Source of the DNA: Saccoglossus kowalevskii
Lineage: Eukaryota > Hemichordata > Enteropneusta > Harrimaniidae
Direction of reading: 5' to 3'
DNA: 18,608 nucleotides
Assembly: GCF_000003605.2 (NCBI RefSeq)
Contig: NW_003109100.1
Coordinates: forward strand, 269,093 to 287,700
Position numbers and translations under genes: made by a program. Positions within the stretch are counted from its first letter, which is position 1. The number at the start of each line of letters is the position of its first letter. The notes below the pieces were generated by a model, which saw only the letters and a list, made by a program, of their open reading frames with translations, was not told the origin of the DNA and did no database searches. This document shows positions 1 through 12,500 of this stretch, in pieces.

Positions 1-432
1 CGGAGCTATCTCAGCCGATAGGCTGCTTGTTTGAATATATCGTTTCTTTCATTTATGTATAATTGTATTCAGAATGTCTGGATTCCAGGCTAGTATTAAT
101 TCTCCTGTTCGTTCAAAATTGACAGGCAGATCACACCTGACCTGAAATCCTGACCAACAGTTTCCATGCAACATGCACCTTTGTGTCAATTGTATCTCCT
201 ACAAAACTTGGAGTAAATATCTCAGCCATATCTATTCCAGCTTTGCTTGGGAGTGTGCCCAAAATTACTGTTTGGTTTTTGATATCTTACTTCATTGCCA
301 AGAAATTTGAGGTACCTTTTTCATTTAAAAATGTTTCAACTTTTTGTGTTGTTACAATACACCAAAATCAATTTTATTATATTGGAAGATTGATTTTTTT
401 TTATATCTGATGATATCATTTTTTTTTTCAAG
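1..432. other. Intron sequence upstream of the first visible exon
   Basis: AT-rich sequence with no recognisable M1 exon in any frame; it ends in a T-rich tract and CAAG acceptor. Short ORFs here have no family resemblance. No repeat was recognised. Confidence 0.7.
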
Positions 433-587
433 ATATGATCTCCCTGCCATCGTTAAGTGCTCGGGGCATGGAAAACTGGGGCTTGATCACTTATCAAGAT
501 TATCTAGTTTTATACGACAGTAGCGTACATTCCCCATCTCAGTTACAAACTAGCGCACATGTGATTTCACATGAACTAGTTCACATG
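433..587 (+). CDS. Exon 1 in window: exopeptidase motif and HELVH zinc site
   Basis: The acceptor is a T-rich tract followed by CAAG at 429-432, and the donor is ATG|GTGAGT at 588. The exon starts with the last two bases of a split codon (probably D, as in the family's D-M-x-x-L-P pattern) and ends in phase 0. Residues include LSARGMENWGLITY and VISHELVHM. H46, E47 and H50 are two zinc ligands and the general base. The upstream exon is not in the window. Confidence 0.95.
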
Positions 588-3500
588 GTGAGTAACTCGT
601 CATTGGTCGGTATATAACTGTAAACATTAGTAGTGTCCCTGCTAGAACGTTGATCTCGTAATTTAAGATAGTTAGTGAAGAAGTCATAAAAGTCATTGTG
701 ACCTTCTGTCTTAAAGTTGTATTGTCGATGTTGTCACAAACCTTTTAAATTTGAAATAACTTGGCAAGGAATCAAAGTTACAGCATTTGTGGTGTAATTA
801 ATACTGATTGAAACCTGACATATTGTGCCCATATGTCGACAATTATTTTTGTCTTCACTACAATAAACTCCAGCCTCGTCTGGTTATAATGTACACATGT
901 GTAGAAAATAATAAAATCTGAACGTTTTAGAGTAATATTAAATGTTAATTAGGCCAGACTTTTATTATCCCTTGTTTCACGAACCCGCCGAATGAGCAGG
1001 AGCCGAAAATGAAATAAAAATAAAATTTTATTTCAGCGTAATTTCAGCGTAAGTGCAAAAAATTGCAAAAAAAACTTATTTTTATCTTAATTTTTTTTTC
1101 ATGGGAGTATCACGATCAAAGTACCGAAGTCTCGCACAGATGAGAAACAAGGTTATACATGGAATATTTTTATTTCATTTCTCCTTTCCAATCAATGATC
1201 TCACTTACAATTCTTTGAGAATTACACAAATCTAATTGAAAAAAAGAATTAATTTTATTTTTTGTACGCCCTCCTCAAAAAAATAGCCTTATAAAAACTC
1301 GAGAAACAAGGAATAAAAAATGTCTGGCCTTAACATCCACAAATATTTGTGATTATAGCATTGCTGTATATATTTGTTTGTTTTAGTGGTTCGGTGATTT
1401 TGTTGCTCCGAGCTGGTGGGACGAATTATGGTTATCGGAAGGTTTTGCAAGATTTTACCAAAACATAGGTGTGAATCATATATATCCACAATGGCAAAAC
1501 GTGAGTAATTTTCTAGTTATAAGTGTTTGCTATGAATTGGACTTCAACTCTTCATTCTTTCATCTGGGTTCATTTCTCCAAATACTTTTGGGAACCAGCA
1601 TGCATGTACATGTATCAATGATACAAACCGATGGTAGCTTTAACGCCAAAAATGCATAATACTGTAAAATGATTAATTTTCACTGGGTTTCAATTTCGCT
1701 GATTTACCATTTCAGGCATATTCATTGGGTTTTAAATTCAAGGTTTCGTCATTTAGATAATGTGTTCTATGCTAAATTTTACATATTCACTGGGTTTTAA
1801 TTTTGAGCATTTTCCGGTCAGCGAAAAAGGCAAAATAAAAACCCAGTGAATAATTAATCCTTTTACAGTAGATGGATTTTCTTCAGACGTGATCCATTTA
1901 TATACTGTAAAATGACTAATTTTCACTGGGTTTAAATTTCACTAATTTAGCATTTCAGGCATATTCAGTAGGTATTGAAATCAAGGTTTTGCTAAATTTT
2001 ACATATTCACTGGGTTTTAATTTAGTGGATTTTCCAGTCAGCGAAATAAGCAGATAAAAACCCATTGAATAATTACAGTAATATCGGCAACCACATGACA
2101 TCTCACCTTGTGGCACTGAAATTCAAGGATTTCAAACATTTTCCTGACTCTTTTATGGCTGTTTTTAGTTTATTGTGATTGTGCTTCATCATGGATTGGC
2201 TACTAAGGTGTTTTTGCATCCTGATTCAGTTGTGTTTTAAAACATAATGAAATAAAAGAAATGTATCTGAGATTGTTCAATTTTACTGACAGTAATAATA
2301 CTCAGAGTTGATACTGTATCCTGTTCATTACATCGATGTTAAAAGGGTTTTGACTTTCAAGTCATTCTGAAAATATGACTTGTAAATATATATCATCAGA
2401 GGTACACTACTTGGGGTTTGCAACTCGCATAGTACTGTATGGTGACATCATATCAAGATCCCATTCAAGTCTCTTCTCGTAGATAGCGAAACTGAGGCTA
2501 CGACCTTCTGACATGACGCATATCAATGTTCAAGGTTTGTAATGAAAAAAATCAACTTTTCTTGTCACTATCATAGTGAAAAATGTAATACATCGAAAAT
2601 GTACAGAAAATATAGTTCTCGTAATCCGTCATATCGTGGGCAGCTATTTTGATCCACCTGGACATCCCAGTATCCTAGTTACCTCGGGCATGCGCATTCG
2701 CATTTTTTCTGAGTTGGAACGCTTATGTGAGAGCGAGATTGTGACGGGATCTTGGTATCATGTCACCGTAGTTACAAACCCCAAGTAATGTACCTCTCAT
2801 ATCATAGAAATTGTGATAGTATCGATATTCATTTCTTTAAAAATATTTGTTATTTATTAATTCTTGAGGTACTGTGAGTACCGTACTCTATCATTTTCAT
2901 ATTATATTTCTGCAATTCTACATGATTATGATTCGAAAAGATATTGTTTCAAATAAAAACAAAATCATAGTATTTCATCGTCACTCTACTATCATCATAC
3001 TAGTTGCAACAGACAATGTCATCAGGGTGTGTTTATTCTGATTTCATTATTTCAACTGTTCGAATGTGATGGTTTTACGTTGACATGTCTATTTCATCCA
3101 AAATTAACAAATATATCATAAAATATGTAAATTGACAAAATGTTACAACAAAATGGAAGGGAAAAATTATGACGCTCGAAAGGTTAAACAGAATTCATGT
3201 TTTCTCTAATCCCATCTCATCTACAGTTATTGACAATACGCTGGTATTTATGAACTATTTCTATTTTATAGAGAAATCCCTAATCCACTTGTATTGAAAA
3301 ATATACATATACTGTAAAACAATTTATTTTGAGCAATTTAACTGGGTTTTAATTTCATAAAATTGGCATGGAAACAATAAATTCTATTGTTATTACTACC
3401 TTATACTAAAATATGTTTGGATATTTAGAGTACTAACAAATTCCCACTTTCGGTCCGGTTAGACTTAAAATACACGACGAATATTCACTTTTGAAATATA

Positions 3501-6500
3501 ATTTTTGGTATGTGTTGGTTCTTGTTTTACATGACAAAATATATTTAATTCAGCAGTTGTTACTTACAGTAAAAAATAACGGAATTAAAAACTAGTGAAT
3601 AAATAATGTATCTACAATAGATCACATTCAGTTTTACCTCCATAGACTGACACAAACTTTTCTAGAATATAAAAGTGGCATGATGAAAAGAAAATTAAAA
3701 TGATAAATAATGTGAAACAGAACTACAACAAGTTACTCCTGGTAAATAGTAAAACAGTCTTTCTTATCTGTTGAAAAAATGAAATCTTCTGAAATACTGT
3801 GGAATACTTTATTTTCACTGGAATTAATTTTTGCTGAAAAGACTTTTTGGGCGTTTTGCTTAGAATTTGTTTTCACTGATTTTTGATGAGTTTAATGTGA
3901 AATATATGAAAAAAAATATATTCGCTGGATTTTATTTTCACAGAATCATCTCTTCAGCGAAGATAGCGAAAATAAATTCCAAGCGAAAATAAAGTATTCT
4001 ACAGTATCATGCTTAACCAAAAATGGCCAAAAATATTTACTTGAGACAAAAATCAGAATTAAACAGAAGAGAAAAAAAAAATGTCTGTTGATCTGCCCGA
4101 TAAATATGAGAACAACCTTTAGTACCTAAAGAAAGGATTGAAGATCACAATTTTAACCAAAATATATTAAATTTATTCATAAATTGTACTTATGAAGATA
4201 TTGACTAAAAAAAGTTGTATTTTAGTGGATAGTGGCCATTTGACAGTAGTATATTATGCAATATCTCAAATTGTATGCTACTGAAATAATCACATATTGT
4301 CAATAATGGGTACTTATTGTTGTCCTCAATCATTCCAAAAATCTGGGTTTTAAAAAATGTCAAAAAATGCAATTTTTCTTCAACATTGTTCTCTATGGAA
4401 TTGTTCTTAAAATAGTGATAAAATATTAGGACGAGTTTCTCAAAATACGTCACAAAATAATGATATTTCATGCGATTTATTACCAACTTTCTCAAAAATT
4501 ATGAGTTGGCAAATACCTTAACCTGTTTATTTGTGAAACAATACTGAACATTTTTTGTCATTTTATTCTCAATTTCTCCTTAAAATCTTTAAGCAAAATA
4601 ACCTTATGATTATTTTTTTTTCTAAATAATTGACTTAATTTTGTATGATTTTTTAAAATGCAAGCCGGCCTTCATTTATCTGTCACAATCCGAGTACCTC
4701 ACAACACAATGAGATAAGTTACTCTGAGTTTCCGTATGCTTGACTGTAACCAAGGCAACTAAATAATTATAAACATATTACTTGTATTTAATTATTTTTC
4801 AGTATGAGCAGTTTTATCAAGAAATAGTGACATTCAAAGCTTTTGGTAGTGACAGCAGTCTGGATTCGCCTCCCACAGTCAGACCAGTCGGATGGAAGAA
4901 TGAAATTGATGAACTGTTTGGTGTATCAATTTATGAACGGGTGAGATAGGTTGCACTTTGATTTACTGTGTTGCATTGTGGGAAATGGAATTACTTACAA
5001 GTTTCTTGTAATTTTCAACAGATTAAAGCGGGAGGGTCGTCACCTACGCACGCGCGGGAATTGAGTCCTAAGCGACGATAACAACACACTCTAAAAATGC
5101 AAAGGCTCATGGGTAGACGCTTGTTTGTAAACAATGACACGCTATTGCCATCTGACGCATGCGCAGGTGATGACTCCCCTGCTTTAAGTGAAGCACTGTT
5201 ATTTTCTTAATTTTGGAATGATAAGTATGATTTGAATTGTCAGGGGACACAGTCATCATACTGCTTTGTTTGGTATGGGCCCCACAGGATAGCGTAAAAA
5301 ACAATATATTGTGCTTTTACTTTTTGAATTCTGCACATTTGTACGTAATTTTACGTATTCTCATTAGCTATTGATAGAAATAATTGAAAAAATGAAATGG
5401 AAAAAATATTATTAGTTTATTTTGTAGATTTTGGTACATGTGCTTAAAGAAAGGACTGATGATTGAAGATTCTGTTTAACCTTTTAAGCGTCATAATTTT
5501 TCCCTTCCAAAATATTTTGTTGTAACATTTTGCCAATTTATGTATTTTATGATATATTTGATAATTTGGGATGAAATAGACATGATTTTCAATTGACTAC
5601 AGGTCTGAAAATCCAAAATTTTGAAAAAAAAAAATGTGTCTTGAAAAAGTCAGAAAAAATTGCAACAATTAAAAAATACATTACACCCAGTAATTTTAAA
5701 CCGGTACTCGATAATTGACTTTAACTGTGTATTATTACTTTCAGCCAATTTAGGATTTTGTTTTCTACTTATAAAAACATTGTTTAAACATGTCACAGAA
5801 AATGTTCTGAAAAAACGTGTATATACGATATTTATAAAACATGTCTGAAATTTGATGATACATGTTGTAAGCTAAATCTGTCCAGTCTCCTTTCCATATC
5901 AAATTTGACCCATGCTTGAAAGTTGTACAGGTGAAAGTAAATTAGATCTTGGTATCATGTGCTACTCGTTTCACTCCATTCAGTGGTGTCTCTGATGTTG
6001 TTGTATTTTTAATAATTCTTGTCTTCATAAATTTCGGCAAATTTCCTTCAGTTAACATAAGTCTGTGTAGCTTTCTTAGTCATCATATTTGTGAATGGGT
6101 TTTTTTCTCATTTGAAACAAAAATAAACAATGTTATGTGGAAGAATTAATTGCTATTATTTTTTATTTATTTATTTATTCCAGGCTGCTTCACTGATCAG
6201 AATGATAGAATCTTTCTTAGACAAGGATGTCTTTCATAGTGGAATCATGGAATATTTGAAAGATAACTTGTACAATAACACTGAAATGGATGATTTGTGG
6301 ATACACTTGTCAAAACAGGTACCGTAAAACAAAAGAATCTATATGCATGTGATTGAGGGCGCTCCACACCACCTTTGGTTCTCCATGGTAAAATGTTGGT
6401 GTAAATATTTAAGTTTCCTGTTCTAAATTTCTAAAATCTGGAATCAGAGATGCTTATTATTAGTTGACTACTATGTATGTACTCTATTAGCCAGGATACC

Positions 6501-9500
6501 AAACTATTCCAATGATTAACTCCTTTAAATATGCATCTGGATGTTGATTGGTTAAAAAATATAACACTTCTAATCTGAATATGCTAATTTTCAAAACAAT
6601 GGATGACAGTTGTACATTTTCCCTCACAGGCGTTATCAAATGATAGTGGCCACAATAACAAATTTGTGACCGCCAATTCTGGATGGTGTTGCAAATAAAT
6701 TTGCATGATTTTGGAGCAGAAAAGTAGCAGAAAGTCAAGACTTCAGTGAGGAGTGGATAACCAGTCGTAATTAGTTACAGCATGTCTTATTTTTGCAGTA
6801 TTGTGCAGGATATCTGCATTACTACCATATTAGGAAATGTAAATTCCTTATATGGAAAGATTACACAGTGTTTCGCACATGGTGAACGTGTTGCAATGCA
6901 AAGTTGATTACGGCACAAAAGTCCCAGTAATTGTTATCATTTTGTTCAGTTCTTGGATTCATATATCAAGAGCTGTATAATAAGGCTATGTTGACAATAC
7001 GGCACACACAGTCACATCAATAGACGCTACGTGTCTCACTGTACTGTCTTCAAAAACCTATTATAATAACTCCAGCAACAACTTTCTGGGTACTGTAAAT
7101 ATGAATTCTAGAAACTTTTGGTCGCTTTGTAGGCAGCCAATCATTAAGCCACAAACCAGCATTATTTAAATGAGGAATAAATGACATACCCATTTACTGT
7201 GGAATACTTTATTTTCGCTGGAATTAATTTTCGCTGAAAAGGCTTTTGGGGCGTTTTGCTTGGATTTTATTTTCACTGATTTTTCATGAGTTTAATGTGA
7301 AATATAGAAAAAAAAGTATATTCGCTGGATTTTATTTTCACGGAATCATCCCTTCAGCGAAAATAAATTCCAAGCGAAAATAAAGTATTCTACAGTATCT
7401 AAACTCTTTATAATGTCTCATTAGTATTGGTAATAATTTTCTTGCTAATAAGTGATTTTTCGTTCACTACAAGATCTCCCATAATGCACGGAAAGGCTGA
7501 ATGTCTGCCCCCCTGATTTGGAACTTGAAATTCTGTTCTATAGTTCAATGTTGAAATTTCTTTCAGAGAGGAATATGGCGTTGATATATTTTTACTTCAT
7601 CTGAATTACCATCATCGAATCATCATCATAAACATGGAAATAGGTTTTGACGACACTATGACCTTTGTCTGTCCTTTTTTTATTTTTTTATTTCACGCAT
7701 ACTGTAAAATATCTTTTATTCTCTCAGAATTTATTTTTGCTGAAAAGATGAATCATTGAGAATAAAATCCAGTCAAAATATATTTTACATTCAAAATTCA
7801 TTGAAAATCAGCGAAAATAAACTTCATACAAATCAGTCGAAATGTGGGATCTGACATTATTGCAGGCAAATGCTGGAAACAGTGAAGGACATATTAACTT
7901 GAAGATGATAATGGATCCTTGGTTCCGACAAGTTGGATATCCTATTGTCATGGCAACTAGGGAAAATAATGCAGTTACAGTTCAACAAAAGAGATTTTTG
8001 CTAAATCCTCACGAAAAAGCAACAATGCCTGGAAAGTACCCAGAATTAGGGTATGTTGGTGTTTTTATCATGTATTGTCATTAAATATGTTAAACAGATC
8101 TAGTGTGCAATGTCTTCAAAATAAAGCTGTGTGAATATCTGCAGTATTTTCTATCTCCTAATATGACTCTGTATAGTCATATGAACGGATGCTGATAAGC
8201 GCGTATCCGCTGTCTGCAACATGCCAGGAGTCATCGTTTTTGACCATCGTTTGACCTAACTCAAAGAATCATGCAGCCTGCATAAAAATCAAAATCATTT
8301 AATTTGACCTGAAAAATGAGAGATTTTTTCAGAGAAAAGTTACTGAATCTTGTCTATTTTTCCCCATATGATGATTTTCTTTTCCATTTCACACAGACCT
8401 TGGTCTATACCATTAACATACATTCATTCTGCTTGGTCTGAAATCAGCAGTCTACAATGGACATGGTTTTCACAGTCAACCAGTAAGTGATATGATTAAT
8501 TCTATAAATAATAATTCATTTAAACTCACTGTGGAGTTTATCGTTGTGAGCTACAAAGCAAACTTTGTCACCATTCAAAAAACAAAAAATTTCATATTTT
8601 TTTTTCAAAATTCTGATCAATATGTGTAATCAATAGGGATTGTGTATTTGTTCCAAATTCATTAAATTAGTTTGTGAAGAATAACATAAAAATTGGCAAA
8701 ATTGAATTTAAAATGTGGAAGCACCATAGGCACAAAGTGTTTGTTGGAAAGAGAATTTAAAATTGCAGCAAATTGTTGATTTTTGCCAAGCAAAATGTAT
8801 TTTATGTGTTTAGTTATTTTGTTGTATTTTTTTGATCACAGAAACATTTGATTTAACTGGGATCAGTAAAACTGATTGGTTTTTACTCAACGTCAATCAA
8901 ACGGGCTACTACCGAGTTAACTATGATGCTGACAATTGGCGTAAACTGATCGAACAATTGAACATGGATCACACCACTATATCAATACAGAACAGGGCCG
9001 CTTTAGTGGATGATGTACTCAATATAGCTCAATCTCAAGATATCAGTGTCAACACATCGTTGCAGCTTTTGGAGTACTTGACGATTGAAATGGACTATGC
9101 GCCATGGCAAGCCGCAGAGTCTGCCATTAAGTACATAGATAATATGCTGAAACGAACAGAAGCATACCAAGACTTCAGGGTATGGGAACTGGGTATTAGA
9201 GAGAGGGCGTTCTGTATTCACACTAATGACATCATGAATATGTGGACCACCAATTTTTATTCAAATTTTATAAAAAAATCGTAATTATCAGTTACTACAC
9301 CACAAAAATTACTACACCACAAAAGGTACCACCAAAATTATGCAGAAAGAACATGTTTGTCCCTCTTCTTTCTACACTGCACAGCGCCCTCTGTTGGCAA
9401 ATAAATTAAACCTGCACAATTTTTGAAAAACAATTGTGAGGCTCAATAGTAGCCCCGAATCTGACAAATTTTTTCAGTTAGGCCAGACTTTTATTATCCC

Positions 9501-12500
9501 TTGTTTCGCGACCCCCGTATGAACAGGAGCCGAAAGTGAAATAAAAATAACATTTTATTTCAGCGTAATTCCTCGCGCCCACCGACTTGTGAGTGCTTAT
9601 TTTTATCTTCATTTTTTTCCGCCCGCCGCATAACAAACCCAAGTTGCATTTTCGTGGCAGTATCATGATCAAAGTACCCAAGTCTCACGCTGATGAGAAA
9701 CAAGGTTATACATGGAATAAAATTAATTTCATTTCTTCTCTCCGATCAATGATCTCACTTACAATTCTTTGAGAATCACACAAATCTAATGAAAAAAAAG
9801 AGAATTAATTTTATTTTTTTCCCGCCCTCCTTAAAAAAATTTTCAGAATTTTACTGTAACATTGTAAGAATTTTACTGTAACGTGACACTGTCATCAAAA
9901 CTGCGGCAAATGTGAATTTTTATCACAAATTCACAAAATAGTTCAGTTTATAGCCTGTACTTTCAGGTGATTTGGAAGACAATTTTTTGGGTAAAAACTG
10001 AAAATTGATTAAAATTTTGTGTGTTGGCTCCAAAATTAGGATTCATTTTCAGAAATATTGAAGAATATTGAAAAAAAAGTGCAGAAAAATTTGAGTGTGA
10101 AAGTCTGGCTGCTATCAATACATAAGCATTCATTGTTTTTATTTCTGTAGCGTATGATGACAGATGTGATAAAACCAATGTATAGCAGACTAGGATGGAG
10201 CCTGACAACTCAGAACATTGTACAGTTGTGAGTATACTAGTATATATATGTATAGGCATGGTGTCACATTTGTTTCATACAATTTACAATATTCTGTAGT
10301 TTGTTTTTTAGTAAGATGTTTTATCCTTTTCACCGCCAGACTTTCTCACCCAAGTTTTTTTTTTGCCTTCTTTTCTTATATTCTTCAATATTTTTTGTCA
10401 TGAACCCTAATTTTCAAGCAAACAGACAAAATTTGAGTCAATTTCAGTTTTTACTCAAAAAATTCAACTATTTTTCAAGGGAAGTGCAGACTATAAATGG
10501 GACTATTTTGTGAACTTGTTAAGCATGATAAGTGTTATTTCTCATTACTTTATTACATGTATAGTGTAGTACAGTGACTCCACTCTATTAGTCATGTTTC
10601 AAATAATTTTTCAACAGTAAATTTGAAGAAAAAAAAGCAAATGATTTTATTTAATAGCTGTTAAAGTGACAATGATACGATCGATGTCGGTGTATTTAAG
10701 ACCGCACCAATATTATCGATATCTGACGTCCATTGCCCCATAAATTTCAAAATGTGTTAAAGCTCAACTCAAGGTGTCAATTCACAATTTTACCTGTTCG
10801 GTCAGTGCTACTTCGATGAAACCCTATGAAAAATCTATCATTCTGATTTTTAGTATTTAACTGAGCAAAATGTCTATAAACGAAAATTTTGCGGTCATCA
10901 ATTGTTATCAAGAAGGGTGAAAATGCCTCTTTCACAAGACCTCTTAATAAGTCATGACCCCTTCGGCATGGGGTCACTGTATATTAATGCATTATGTCAT
11001 TGAGGTCCAATTGGAGCCTTTTATGCAGTATTTATGATGTAATTTATTTCTTTTGTAACAGCCATAATGCAGCATTGGCCACCAGATTTGCTTGTTACTA
11101 TGGCAACAGTGAATGTATTTTGGAAGCCCAGAAGAAGTTTTCTGAATGGTTGAATGATAGGAAAACAAACTTGTAAGAGACAATTTGTTGTAAAAGTTTG
11201 CCTTTATGAAATAAATATAATAATTGAGTTATACTAGAGTTATCATACTAGAGTTATGTGTCAGTTATCATAATTGAGTTATACTTGAGTTGTCATACTA
11301 GAGTTATGTGTCAGTTATCATAATTGAGTTACACTTGAGTTATCATACTAGTTGTGTGTCAGATATCGTAATTGAATTATACTTGGGTTATCTATCATAC
11401 TAGAGTTATGTGTCAGTTATCATAATTGAGTTTTACTTGAGTTATCATACTAGAGTCATGTGTCAGTTATCATAATTCAGTTATACTTGAGTTATCATAC
11501 TAAAGTTATGTGCCAGTTATCATAATTGAGTTTTACTTGAGTTATCATACTAGAGTTATGTGTCAGTTATCATAATTGAGTTATACTTGGGTTATCATAC
11601 TAGAGTTATGTGTCAGTTATCATAATTGAGTTTTACTTGAGTTATCATACTAGAGTCATGTGTCAGTTATCATAATTGAGTTATACTTGGGTTATCATAC
11701 TAGAGTTATGTGTCAGTTATCATAATTGAGTTATACTTGGGTTATCATACTAGAGTTATGTGTCAGTTATCATAATTGAGTTTTACTTGAGTTATCATAC
11801 TAGAGTCATGTGTCAGTTATCATAATTGAGTTATACTTGGGTTATCATACTAGAGTTATATGTCAGTTATCATAATTGAGTTATCATACTAGAGTTATGT
11901 GTCAGTTATCATAATTGAGTTATACTTGAGTTACATACTAGAGTTATGTGTCAGTTATCATAATTGAATTATACTTAAGTTATCAATGTTTTTTCTTGCC
12001 ATGTTAGGGTTTCAGTTACTTAATACTTGAGTTATTCTTGTCAAATGAGTTAACATACTTTAGTTATATCATAACTGAGTTTGAGTTAGCACAATTGAGT
12101 TAAAATACTTGATTTATAAAATTGAGTTATTATATTTGTGAATCTGGTTTATATTATGTGAGAGTCATTTGCATATATTGGAAAGTGAACATTACATTCA
12201 ACTAATCAAAAATCAGTGAAAATAAACTCCATACAAAACACCCAGCGAAAATAAGTTTTTTACAGTATTCTAATTTACATCTAAGTGATGAACTGTTGAA
12301 TTTCTTTCTTTTTTTAAGTTTAATTGCAGATGTTCGTCAAACTGTGCTATGCCATGGTTTGATGTATGGTAACAGTGGTGAGGATTGGGAGACGGTGTTT
12401 TCACTATTGGTGAACGCCACTGATGGACCATACTCTGATGACTTGAAATATGGTTTAGCATGCAGTGGGTTGCCATGGAAATTACAGAGTTATATGGCAA

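Noticed and set aside
183-410. 75-codon ORF before the first exon
   Set aside because: No resemblance to the M1 segment expected before the GAMEN region, low-complexity end, and it lies in intron sequence leading to the acceptor at 432.
2576-2788. 70-codon ORF inside the GAGGTAC element
   Set aside because: Too short for a transposase, no DDE-type motif, and it runs into the right inverted arm, so it is a by-product of the element.
4205-4495. 96-codon minus-strand ORF in intron 2
   Set aside because: AT-driven composition (F, Y, N, K, I), no motif or family resemblance, no neighbouring exons on that strand.
11220-11985. CRISPR-like regular array
   Set aside because: Units are contiguous 50-bp tandem repeats with no unique spacers, in an intron of a eukaryotic gene.
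12323-12328. TTGCAG as the acceptor of exon 10
   Set aside because: It would break phase with exon 9 (phase 2). The upstream TTAAG acceptor at 12318 keeps the frame and the family alignment.
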